DNA from: an uncultured Chlamydiae bacterium
GTDB lineage: Bacteria > Chlamydiota > Chlamydiia > Chlamydiales > CACLRR01
Reading direction: 5' to 3'
Assembly: GCA_902609415.1 (NCBI GenBank)
Contig: CACLRR010000002.1
Location: 42,446-106,445, forward strand
DNA: 64,000 bases
The notes beneath the pieces were generated by a model. That model worked only from the letters and a program-made list of their open reading frames with translations, was not told the DNA's origin and made no database searches. Every line of letters starts with the position of its first letter. Positions within the stretch are counted from its first letter, which is position 1. Below are positions 26,614 to 34,992 of this stretch, piece after piece. The position numbers and the translations under genes are program-made.

Positions 26614-27882
26614 TCATAGAGTCTCTTTGTTTCCGTAATCATCAATAGCTATTTTTATTGCAGCCATGTCTATATGATCTTGCCCTTCATATAATTCTAC
26701 AGAGATTGTATCTAGAGCAGATTTTATATGTCCTAAACGTTCCAGCAATTTAGCATGGGATTGTCTATCGTCAAGTACTGGGATTCTACCTATGGTTCTA
26801 AATTCTGATGCCAATAATGGGAGGCATTCTAGTTGATTTTCCTCAGAGAAGGCCTTTTCATAGTCCTCAGGTCGCATGTCTAGACTACTGGATGGATTAC
26901 CTCTATATTCAAGTGCTCTTATAAAAGATAATATCTTCTGTATACGACCCTGATCATGTACACCTTTCATTATTATATAATCTGAGGGATTTGTTCTTCC
27001 AGTTGGTCTAAATTGTTCAAATTGTGCAAGTTGAAATTCTAATACATCTCGAATTGCGCCATCATATTGTACTAAGGTAATTATTTCGTGACAACTGAAG
27101 TACTCAAGAGGGTGCCTTAGGACGTTAGTATAAGTGCCGCTTTCTTCATCGTAGTACCTTGCTAGAAGTTTTTCTATGTCTGGTAGTGGGGGGAGCTCAT
27201 CTTCTAGAGCGTCACTGATGGATTCATTAATTGCTTTAGGAATACTTACACCTTCTGATAATTTACCAAAAACAGGCCGGTAAAAGACAGCATATGTTGA
27301 AACCATATCGTCAAGGATTTCCTGTGTTGCAAGTCTTAGTAGCATGGAAGCTGAGATTTCTCCTTCCTCATCGTATGCCGTTTTTACAGGGCTATAGAGT
27401 GCAGATTCTCTTTGTTGTAGTAGCTCTAGATCCTCTGGTTTGAAAAACTCTCTTGCATTTATTGTGTATTTATCAGCATGTTTTTTTCTCTGTACTTTAT
27501 CTAGAAAATCAACTTGGTCTTGATCACCGAAAGAATCATGTAATTCTTCGTGAATCTCAAGGACAAGATTCGTGAATTTCAAATAGTTCTCTTCTTCCAA
27601 CGCTTCCGAAAAAGTAGCTGTTGCAACTGCGCTAGTTTTTTCTGTAGTGTCATTAGAAGAGCTTGTAGTGTAAATTTTACCGATGATTGCTATTCCTAAG
27701 AATGCTACTACAAATCCTATTGGTCCAAACAGACAAGTTGCTGCTACAATCACACTAATAGCTGCTAATGCAATGGTAGTTATTAGTGAAGTCTTAAAAT
27801 CATCTTCTTCTAATTTAAGATCAGGGCTCGAAAGAGCTTGCATATAGACTGGGTAGTGAGAGTAAGCATCCATAATAATCAC
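26614..27882 (-). CDS. Putative inclusion-membrane (Inc-like) protein
   Basis: I do not recognise an exact family for this 422-residue protein, but its layout is that of chlamydial Inc proteins, which are type III-secreted and inserted in the vacuole membrane. A short polar N-terminus (residues 1-28) is followed by a bilobed hydrophobic domain (about residues 30-68) made of two helices separated by a tight GPIG turn, then a Ser/Thr-rich stretch and a long hydrophilic C-terminal domain that would face the host cytosol. There is no cleavable signal peptide. It is a lone minus-strand gene in an AT-rich setting. A remnant related copy follows it. The secretion route is inferred. Confidence 0.7.
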   Translation of the reverse strand: MIIMDAYSHYPVYMQALSSPDLKLEEDDFKTSLITTIALAAISVIVAATCLFGPIGFVVAFLGIAIIGKIYTTSSSNDTTEKTSAVATATFSEALEEENYLKFTNLVLEIHEELHDSFGDQDQVDFLDKVQRKKHADKYTINAREFFKPEDLELLQQRESALYSPVKTAYDEEGEISASMLLRLATQEILDDMVSTYAVFYRPVFGKLSEGVSIPKAINESISDALEDELPPLPDIEKLLARYYDEESGTYTNVLRHPLEYFSCHEIITLVQYDGAIRDVLEFQLAQFEQFRPTGRTNPSDYIIMKGVHDQGRIQKILSFIRALEYRGNPSSSLDMRPEDYEKAFSEENQLECLPLLASEFRTIGRIPVLDDRQSHAKLLERLGHIKSALDTISVELYEGQDHIDMAAIKIAIDDYGNKETL

Positions 27883-28041
27883 CTTAATTTTATACTATAT
27901 TATTATAATAAAGTTTTAATTACAAGTAATTAATAAAATTTGTCTAAAAATCACCCATTTCGTAATAACAATAATTTTAATAGAGAGAGGTCCTAGGCCA
28001 AATATATTATAAATTATTTTAATTTTGACGGGTTTCCCTCC

Positions 28042-28070
28042 TTGCGCAAAAGCGTTTAAGTTGCTATATT
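28042..28070 (+). promoter_or_regulatory. Promoter for the PpiD/SurA-like gene
   Basis: TTGCGC at 28042-28047 and TATATT at 28065-28070 are separated by 17 nt, a good sigma-70-type (sigma-66 in chlamydiae) promoter. Transcription would begin about 30 nt before the ATG at 28106. The rest of the divergent gap (27883-28041) is AT-rich with no other clear element. Confidence 0.55.
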
Positions 28071-28105
28071 CGTTAGATTAAAAAGAAATCTTTGGGAATG
28101 ATGCT

Positions 28106-30397
28106 ATGTTAAAGTTTTTTAGAACGTATCAGAAGGGAATATTTGTTGTTGTAGCCTTTATGGTAATTGTATCCTTTGTTTTTTTTGGGACCAATAGAAG
28201 TAATATTCAGCCTACGAAGGCTGAAAAGCAGACACGGTCTGTAGGTAAGGCAATAGATGGAACTTCGATTGCATTTTGCGATATTATGGAGCTTATAAGA
28301 GTTCTAGAGACAGATCAATTTGACCCTTTTATTTTCGAACAGGATAGTGGTATTAATCTGCTTAATGATGGTGTACTAAAAAAGGAGATCCTAGGTACTG
28401 GAATAGGTAAGATGCTTCTTTTAAAGTATAGGGACCAATTTGAGGATACGCTTGCTGAAAAGATTAAGAATAGTAAGAAGTATGAGTTCTATACGCACCC
28501 AGTCGCAGAAGGTATTTCGCAAGAGAGTGTCATTAAACAGTTTGCCCCAGAGATCATCGGGCAAGTTGAAAAGCTAAAAAGTGAAAAGGAATGTTATTCT
28601 GAGACTGCTTTAGATACTTATATAGATCTTTATCTTTCTGGAATGAAGATTTCACCCTATCTCGTAAGACAATTTCTTTCCTTCCAAGAACAGCAATCAC
28701 TTCCTGAAGAGTACAGAGACCATTCCTTGAGAAATAGAGCCCTAGCCCTTTTTAATACAAAAAGTGCATCTGATTGGTTTGGGCGCGAATTTATTGAGAA
28801 TGTTGCACTATTGATTTATAATATGGATGTTTATGCACAGCAAAAGGGGATTTCGGTTTCTAATGCTGAAGTAAGAGCTTCCTTAATGAGTAATGCAAAA
28901 AGATGGAATGATAGAATTGGTGGTGAGAAGGATCTTACTAATGATCAGCTAGATGGTATGATTGAGGTTATTTCTAATAGAATAGGTTTAAGTGAAAAGG
29001 AGATGATAGCAGCCTGGAAGAGAGTTCTTTCATTTAGACATGTAATTAGTCAAGTAGAGAAATCTCTTCTTATAGATACATTTATGTGTGAGCAGCAGGA
29101 TCCTGGAACTAATGGATATCAGCTTGTCAAGGCAAAGTTGCATCGTCTACCTGAAACTCTTAGGATGACTGAGATGAAGGATCTGTGGAAGCTTCAAATC
29201 TATCTCGATGCACTTACAGAAAGTGAGCATATTATTGAGATTTCTGATCAATATAAAAGTGTTGAACAGGTTGCAGAGAAATTCCCTGAGTTAGTACAGC
29301 ACAACTTTTCTGTGGGTGTGGTTCATGTTAGAAAAGGTGACGTTGCTGAATCAATCCCTCTTAAGGAGACATGGCAGTGGCAATTAGTAGAGGATAATTG
29401 GAAGAAGCTATTGACTAGATTCCCTGAACTAGTAAGTCAACATACTATAGATCAAGATTCACGATATGAATATTTAGAGAGTTTGCCAAATGAGCTTAGA
29501 AAGGAGATTGATCAGTTTTCTAGAAATGAAATTCTAGGTAATAATCTAGATCTTATCAGAAAAAAGCTTGCTCAAACATCTCCTGATGTTGAGACATGGT
29601 CTATTTGTCTTAATAGGAATAGGGAAGTTATTACGGGGATTACTGATAGAGAAAAGATCATTGAATTATTGATTGAAGCTGGATCTAGAAGTGAGGGTTG
29701 TAGTAGGGTTCAGGATCTTCTTTCTTGCTATAGCGAGGATGGGGAAAACTATTATAGAATTAAAGTTTATAGTGCAGATCCAGAATTAGAACTACTCACA
29801 TACCAAGAGGCGTCTTCTAGGGGTATTTTGGATGAGTTATTTGAAAAGCGGATAAAAGTGCTTTATGATCTTTATAAAGGAAGAAGGGATCCTTTAGTAA
29901 TGGATAAGAATACCTATCCAAAAGAGATGAAAGAGGTTGAAGTTGCACTAGGTGAGATTTCTTTTAAAGGCCTTTTAGAAGAGTTGAAAGCAGAAAAAAT
30001 AGCTTATAACCTTGCCCCAGATCAGATAGTCCCACTTAGATTTTTTAAGTATTTAAAAAAACAAAGGCAAACAACCTCAACTGAGGATCACAATAGATCA
30101 GCCCTTGAGATGCAGTTTGATCTAATTGAAGAAGTGTGTGACATCAGTAATCAGAGAAAGGAGACCTTTTCTCACCCTTCAATGTTTGAGGATTCAGAAA
30201 AGGAAAGCAAAGAGATCTATATAAACGATTATCTTGAGCCATATTTTTATGAGATCGTTGAGAGAGGTATTGATAGAGAAACCCTTTCACAGGATATAGT
30301 TAGTAGGAGAAAAACACTTGTAGAAGAGGCTCAAAGGAACTTTGTTGCAGGATTTGTAAAGAGGATCGAAATTCCAGAGTCTTTAGGTGCTAGGTAA
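28106..30397 (+). CDS. PpiD/SurA-like membrane-anchored periplasmic folding factor
   Basis: This 763-residue protein begins like PpiD: MLKFFRTYQKGIFVVVAF with one membrane helix (residues 12-29) ending FFGTN, so the bulk is periplasmic. A long helical region follows (QKGISVSNAEVRASLMSNAKRW...GLSEKEMIAAWKRVL), as in the SurA N-terminal chaperone domain. I do not see a clear parvulin catalytic domain, so it may act as a chaperone rather than an isomerase. It probably helps outer-membrane or secreted proteins fold. It overlaps the next gene by one base (TAATG). Confidence 0.72.
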   Translation: MLKFFRTYQKGIFVVVAFMVIVSFVFFGTNRSNIQPTKAEKQTRSVGKAIDGTSIAFCDIMELIRVLETDQFDPFIFEQDSGINLLNDGVLKKEILGTGIGKMLLLKYRDQFEDTLAEKIKNSKKYEFYTHPVAEGISQESVIKQFAPEIIGQVEKLKSEKECYSETALDTYIDLYLSGMKISPYLVRQFLSFQEQQSLPEEYRDHSLRNRALALFNTKSASDWFGREFIENVALLIYNMDVYAQQKGISVSNAEVRASLMSNAKRWNDRIGGEKDLTNDQLDGMIEVISNRIGLSEKEMIAAWKRVLSFRHVISQVEKSLLIDTFMCEQQDPGTNGYQLVKAKLHRLPETLRMTEMKDLWKLQIYLDALTESEHIIEISDQYKSVEQVAEKFPELVQHNFSVGVVHVRKGDVAESIPLKETWQWQLVEDNWKKLLTRFPELVSQHTIDQDSRYEYLESLPNELRKEIDQFSRNEILGNNLDLIRKKLAQTSPDVETWSICLNRNREVITGITDREKIIELLIEAGSRSEGCSRVQDLLSCYSEDGENYYRIKVYSADPELELLTYQEASSRGILDELFEKRIKVLYDLYKGRRDPLVMDKNTYPKEMKEVEVALGEISFKGLLEELKAEKIAYNLAPDQIVPLRFFKYLKKQRQTTSTEDHNRSALEMQFDLIEEVCDISNQRKETFSHPSMFEDSEKESKEIYINDYLEPYFYEIVERGIDRETLSQDIVSRRKTLVEEAQRNFVAGFVKRIEIPESLGAR

Positions 30398-31026
30398 TGA
30401 ATCTGGATGCTCTTGATAAGATTTTGCCAGTAAATTTAGTAGAGATTAACCAGGATCTTTATAGGCTTAAGAACGGGAGTTCTATACTTGAAGAAGTATA
30501 TCAAATCTCTGACTTTTCGACTCTTTTAGATGAAAAAACAGGTGTAGATTTACATATGGCTTACTCAGAGTCATTGCATCTGCATTTTCTAGTTCATGAG
30601 CCGTTTCAAGAAGTTGTCTATCCAAAGTATCAGTCTGGAGATTCTATTGAGCTTTTTATTGATACTCGCAATATTAAAGGATCTAAAGTTGTCCATAGTT
30701 TCTGCCACCATTTTATTCTCTTTCCAAAGCCTATAGAAAACATGTCTGGAATGGAGGTAACAAAGTTTTATATCCACCAGGAACACCCTTTTGCAAAGAG
30801 CTCCGATTTTAAGCTAAATACACACTTTAGTGATCATAGCTATACTCTTTCACTAGATTTAGATGAAAAACATCTTCATGGATTCGATTCTAATCAATAT
30901 AATAGTATAAGATTTAGCTATAGAGTAAATAGAGCAAAGAAAAAACCGTTGCATTTTAACCACTCATCAACTGAATATTTGTTAGCAAAGCACCCTGAGT
31001 TATGGATGCAGATGAATTTAGTTTAG
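30397..31026 (+). CDS. CBM9/DOMON-like protein of unknown function
   Basis: This 209-residue protein has no signal peptide or membrane helix. The segment SGDSIELFIDTRNIKGSKVVHSFCHHFI resembles the core of CBM9/DOMON-like beta-sandwich domains (usual form GDSVEVFIDTRN), and GFDSNQYNSIRFSYRVNR fits a later strand. It lies between the PpiD-like gene and gcvH; I recall a conserved hypothetical next to gcvH in C. trachomatis, which may be the orthologue. The ATG shares its A with the upstream stop (TAATG), so it is translationally coupled. The function is unknown. Confidence 0.72.
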   Translation: MNLDALDKILPVNLVEINQDLYRLKNGSSILEEVYQISDFSTLLDEKTGVDLHMAYSESLHLHFLVHEPFQEVVYPKYQSGDSIELFIDTRNIKGSKVVHSFCHHFILFPKPIENMSGMEVTKFYIHQEHPFAKSSDFKLNTHFSDHSYTLSLDLDEKHLHGFDSNQYNSIRFSYRVNRAKKKPLHFNHSSTEYLLAKHPELWMQMNLV

Positions 31027-31033
31027 GAGGAAG

Positions 31034-31405
31034 ATGAAAAAGTATAGTAAGAATCACAGCTGGTTGAAGTTAGAGGATGATGGCACTGTTACAGTTGGAA
31101 TCACTAAGCAGATTGTTGAGATGATAGGTGAGATTGTCCACATTGAACCTCCTGAGTTAAGTACTTCATGTAATTTGGGGGATGAGATTCTAGCATTAGA
31201 GGCGACAAAATCGGTTTCAGATATTGAAGCACCGATATCAGGAGAGATTATTGAATTCAATAATGAGCTTGAGGATAATATAGAGATAGTTAACGAGCAC
31301 TCTGAAGATAAAGGGTGGTTATATAAAATGAAGCCTCATGATATAACAGAGCTTAAAGCATTATTGGACTCTAATCAGTATCAGGATTTTGTAGAAAATT
31401 CGTAG
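31034..31405 (+). CDS. gcvH: Glycine cleavage system H-like lipoyl protein
   Basis: GcvH carries the lipoyl arm. It has 123 residues. The lipoylation Lys is in LEATKSVSDIEAPISG near residue 60, in the usual position between the two half-barrels; HSWLKLEDDGTVTVGIT marks the N-terminus. The other glycine cleavage genes are not in this window, and in chlamydiae GcvH is often the only subunit, so a role other than glycine cleavage is possible. The local lplA could modify it. GGAGGAAG precedes the ATG. Its last 35 nt overlap the convergent nqrE gene. Confidence 0.94.
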   Translation: MKKYSKNHSWLKLEDDGTVTVGITKQIVEMIGEIVHIEPPELSTSCNLGDEILALEATKSVSDIEAPISGEIIEFNNELEDNIEIVNEHSEDKGWLYKMKPHDITELKALLDSNQYQDFVENS

Positions 31406-32084
31406 CAATATCTTCTTGTTCATAGAATACTGGGGCTGAAAGTTGATCCTTCTTAACTAGAGAGATCCCTGCAAATCCTAAAAAGGAAAGAGCAATTAGT
31501 CCTGTAAGAATAAAGGTGATAGCCATTCCTTCTAATCCCTTCGGCATATCTGAGTAGGTGAGTTTCTCTCGGATAACACCTATAATGATAATAGCAAGCC
31601 ACCAACCAAGGCCTGTACTCGCTACAAAAACTGTATTAGGAACAAAGGTGAATTGGTCTTTTATTGCAAAGAGTGACGCTCCAAGGATTGCACAATTAAC
31701 AGTAATAAGTGGAAGATAGACGCCAAGAGCTCGATAGAGCGGTGGAATGAATCTATCGAGAAAGATTTCTAGGACCTGAACAAGTGATGCTATAACTGAA
31801 ATGAAAATGATAAAATCAAGGAAGGTAAGATCAATTTCTTCAAAGTTATAATTAATCGGTAACCAACTAAGAGCCCCTTTTTTTGTAATAAAATGGTGGA
31901 TTGTCCAGTTGATTATACCAGAGAGTGTAATCACTACAAAGACTGAAAATCCGAGACCACTTGCAGTGGATAATTTTGATGAACATGCAAGATAAGAACA
32001 CATTCCTAGAAAATAGAAAAGGAGGATGTTTTCGATAAAAATAGCCTGAATAGCAAGAGAAAGAAGGTCTAAAAAGGTATTCAT
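31371..32084 (-). CDS. nqrE: Na+-translocating NADH:quinone reductase subunit E
   Basis: NqrE is one of the two paired integral membrane subunits of Na+-NQR, which pumps sodium while oxidising NADH. It has 237 residues and six hydrophobic segments. MCSYLACSSKLSTASGLG in helix 1 and LPLITVNCAILGASLFAI in helix 4 are family landmarks; the Cys residues there bind the intramembrane iron centre with NqrD. It is the last gene of the nqrBCDE run, overlapping nqrD by 4 nt. Subunits A and F are not in the window; in Chlamydia they are unlinked too. Confidence 0.95.
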   Translation of the reverse strand: MNTFLDLLSLAIQAIFIENILLFYFLGMCSYLACSSKLSTASGLGFSVFVVITLSGIINWTIHHFITKKGALSWLPINYNFEEIDLTFLDFIIFISVIASLVQVLEIFLDRFIPPLYRALGVYLPLITVNCAILGASLFAIKDQFTFVPNTVFVASTGLGWWLAIIIIGVIREKLTYSDMPKGLEGMAITFILTGLIALSFLGFAGISLVKKDQLSAPVFYEQEDIATNFLQNPDTD

Positions 32085-32710
32085 TTTGCTTCTCCATTTA
32101 GCTGATTAAAACCCCAAACAGTAAACCCTAGGATGAAGAAAGCAGAGGGTGCCAGTGTCATTAAGTTTGAATTGACATAGAGATTATAGTGTCCCTCACG
32201 TGCATACCACAAGGCTGGGATAATTTTTATACCAAAGAGTGAACCAAACCCAAAGAACTCTCTAATAGAGGCAACAAGTATGAGTACAAGTCCATAACCT
32301 ATAGCAGCTCCAAGACCATCTAGGAAAGAGTATAATGGGGGAGTATGTATTGCTACGGATTCAGCTCTTCCCATCACTATGCAGTTTGTAATTATAAGGC
32401 CTACAAAAACTGAGAGTGTCTTTGAAAGTTCATAGGAAAAAGCTTGTAGGAACTGATCTACAATAATTACAAAGGTAGAAATAATAACAAGCTCTGCTAC
32501 CATACGCACATTTGTAGGTGTAATATTTCGTAAGAGTGAAATAAAAAGAGATGACAAGGAGGTAACAAATATAACAGCAATTGTCATGGTTATAGCAAGT
32601 TGTAGTTGTATTGTTATAGCAAGTGCTGAGCAGATGCCAAGAACAGCTATAAGAACTTGATTATTCTTCCAAATTGGTTCAAGAAGAAACTTTTTCCATC
32701 TTTTGCTCAT
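32081..32710 (-). CDS. nqrD: Na+-translocating NADH:quinone reductase subunit D
   Basis: NqrD pairs with NqrE in the membrane. It has 209 residues and six helices. The N-terminal EPIWKNNQVLIAVLGICSALAIT region (the conserved Cys of the first iron-binding loop is visible) and LIITNCIVMGRAESVAI (second Cys loop) are intact. The start overlaps the nqrC end by 32 nt and the stop overlaps nqrE by 4 nt, so translation is tightly coupled. Confidence 0.96.
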   Translation of the reverse strand: MSKRWKKFLLEPIWKNNQVLIAVLGICSALAITIQLQLAITMTIAVIFVTSLSSLFISLLRNITPTNVRMVAELVIISTFVIIVDQFLQAFSYELSKTLSVFVGLIITNCIVMGRAESVAIHTPPLYSFLDGLGAAIGYGLVLILVASIREFFGFGSLFGIKIIPALWYAREGHYNLYVNSNLMTLAPSAFFILGFTVWGFNQLNGEAK

Positions 32711-33515
32711 TAGATCCTTCTTTTAAAAGAAAATTTCTGTATTGCTTCAGGATTATCTTAATACATTCTTCTACACCATTTGAAGTTATAGTAGCTCCGG
32801 AAATTGCATCGACTGCATTGTTTTTTTCATAGGTATTCATTTGCATAATTTTTGCTGGTTTTTCTACAATTACCATGAAAGTGGATTGTTCAACAGAAAG
32901 ATTGTTGTTTTTACCTCGAAATAAAATTGATTTATTGTTGAATTGCTCTTGCCACCACGGTTCAGTAATGACTGCGCCAAGACCTGGTGTTTCCTTTTGG
33001 TCATAAAAAGTAATACCAAGGATTTCAGTTTTGTTTGGTTTAAGACTTAAATAACCATAGATTGCATCCCAGAGTCCTTGACCATTGATAGGAATAATAT
33101 AGGCAAAAACAGATTTCTTATCCGGAGTTTTAACAAGATAAAACAGCTTATATTTAAGCTGTGAAAATCCTTGTTTGTGGTGCTGACTTATATATCGTGT
33201 ATAATTAAGTCCAGCTTCTTCAAAGGTGAGAGTTTGCCCGGTACTTGTTGCAACCATTGGTATTACTCTTGTTTTATAGACTCTATTAATTTCATCCTTA
33301 GACGCTCTTTTTTTTTGTTTATTTTCTATAAAATACCCTTCAGGATCTAGAATTTTGCAACTTATAAGTAGTTGTTTGTATTGGGCATTTTCTTTTTCAA
33401 TTTTTTGTAAAGGCTTTAGAGCTTCGGAGGTAGTTGCAAGAACTAAGGCGGAGACTAAACATAAAAAAAAGATGTAAGTAAGGACATAAGGGGAGTTGTT
33501 TTTTTTATCTGACAC
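32679..33515 (-). CDS. nqrC: Na+-translocating NADH:quinone reductase subunit C
   Basis: NqrC carries a covalently bound FMN in the periplasm. It has one N-terminal helix (VLTYIFFLCLVSALVLATTS) and a periplasmic domain ending in AISGATITSNGVEECI, the complete FMN attachment motif with its Thr. I start at GTG 33515, which follows GGAGG by 4 nt; an ATG at 33548 lies further inside nqrB. This gives 278 residues. It overlaps nqrB by 11 nt and nqrD by 32 nt. Confidence 0.95.
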   Translation of the reverse strand: MSDKKNNSPYVLTYIFFLCLVSALVLATTSEALKPLQKIEKENAQYKQLLISCKILDPEGYFIENKQKKRASKDEINRVYKTRVIPMVATSTGQTLTFEEAGLNYTRYISQHHKQGFSQLKYKLFYLVKTPDKKSVFAYIIPINGQGLWDAIYGYLSLKPNKTEILGITFYDQKETPGLGAVITEPWWQEQFNNKSILFRGKNNNLSVEQSTFMVIVEKPAKIMQMNTYEKNNAVDAISGATITSNGVEECIKIILKQYRNFLLKEGSNEQKMEKVSS

Positions 33516-34938
33516 GAGACCTCCTTCGATAAAGTGTAATTGCCGCATGGTCTAGTAATGGAGAAAGTGTATTACCAAAGAGAATTGCAAGCATCACTCC
33601 TTCCGGATATGCTGGATTGATAAGACGTATAATGATAGTAAGGAAGCCTATGATTATGCCATATAACCATTTTGCGCTTGTTGCATAGGGTGAAGTGACT
33701 GGTTCCGTAGCCATAAATACCAAACCAAAGAGAAGACTCCCAATAAGAAAGTGTTTATAGGGTGGTAATGCATAAATGGCTGGATTAAAGGCACCACCTA
33801 GTGGACCTAGATGGGAAAAGGCATAAAATGTATATGATGTTAGTAATGCTCCAACAGCAACAGCTAGCATTGTATGTATTGAAGCAACCCCTGTAGTAAG
33901 AAGGATTAGGGCGCCAATTATAATTGCAATTTTTGAGGTTTCTCCAAGTGAACCAATTTGCGAGCCAAAAAAGAGATTGCTATTAGATAGCACACCATGA
34001 GAAAACTGAAGTTTGGCAAGATCCATCGCAGCTGAATATTGGTCAGGAGCTAGAGCAAGACCTTTAGGAGAGGTAACAAATTGTTGTAATTCATGGGGAG
34101 AAAGTGAACCTAGTCTTAGATTTTTGTCATAGTTGTATAGTTTTGCTTGTAAAAGTGGGCCTAAGGAAACCTTATTGTCCCATAGCATTCCGATTGCATC
34201 GACTTGTAGTCGGGTTATCTTGTTATTTGCAAGTGTAACTAACGGTGATTCCGTAGACATAATATCAAATTCATGGTTTTCTTTTTTTATTTCTCGAATA
34301 TTTTGTTGTATTACTTGAGGGTTAGTTCCTACCCAAACATCGCCCGTCATAAAACTAGGGTAAGCAAAATAGAGGATACACCTACAAACAAGAGCTGGAT
34401 TGTATATATTGTAACCTGTCCCACCAAAAAGCTCTTTACTAATAATAATACCAAGGCTTACACCAACAACAACCATCCAGTAGGGAATTGTTGAAGGGAG
34501 GATGAGAGCAATTAGGAGGCCTGTCACAAAAAAACCTTCTGATACTTCCTTTTTTCTAACAGTTGCAAACAAAACTTCCCAAAAACCACCAACAATATAG
34601 CAGATAATTAATATCGGTAAAAAAATGATAAGCCCTTCAAAGATGATCTTTAGGAGGAGATGTTCTTGTAGAACGAATGAACATAACGCACCGAACGAAT
34701 CGCGATGAGAAAGATAGCTTTTTAGAAGGGGCATGTCATGGCTTTTATAAATAACTGAAAGAAGTCCATTATTAAGGATAGCTGCAATGGTACAAGGGAT
34801 TAGTGAGAAGACAACAAGAGCCATCCATCGTTTGAGATCAACAAAATCTCTAATGAAAGGCCAGGATGTAATTTGAATGTGGGATTCTCTAATAAAAGAT
34901 TTTCCCGCTTCTTTGAGTTTTAATAAAATCGATAGCAC
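33505..34938 (-). CDS. nqrB: Na+-translocating NADH:quinone reductase subunit B
   Basis: NqrB is the largest membrane subunit and holds riboflavin and a covalently bound FMN. It has 477 residues and about ten helices. FGGTGYNIYNPALVCRCILYF and the C-terminal YPEGVMLAILFGNTLSPLLD are conserved. The FMN-binding SGAT sequence of Vibrio is not found; at the matching place there is MSTESPLVTLA, followed by a long chlamydia-type insertion before GSQIGSLGETS. Thus the cofactor may be attached to Ser or in a different way. It is the first gene of nqrBCDE and divergent from the large AsmA-like gene. Confidence 0.94.
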   Translation of the reverse strand: MLSILLKLKEAGKSFIRESHIQITSWPFIRDFVDLKRWMALVVFSLIPCTIAAILNNGLLSVIYKSHDMPLLKSYLSHRDSFGALCSFVLQEHLLLKIIFEGLIIFLPILIICYIVGGFWEVLFATVRKKEVSEGFFVTGLLIALILPSTIPYWMVVVGVSLGIIISKELFGGTGYNIYNPALVCRCILYFAYPSFMTGDVWVGTNPQVIQQNIREIKKENHEFDIMSTESPLVTLANNKITRLQVDAIGMLWDNKVSLGPLLQAKLYNYDKNLRLGSLSPHELQQFVTSPKGLALAPDQYSAAMDLAKLQFSHGVLSNSNLFFGSQIGSLGETSKIAIIIGALILLTTGVASIHTMLAVAVGALLTSYTFYAFSHLGPLGGAFNPAIYALPPYKHFLIGSLLFGLVFMATEPVTSPYATSAKWLYGIIIGFLTIIIRLINPAYPEGVMLAILFGNTLSPLLDHAAITLYRRRSRVR

Positions 34939-34992
34939 TTTTTATTTAGCTTTGTTAAGTTCTTTTCCACATATTAGAACGTTTAAACTCTC

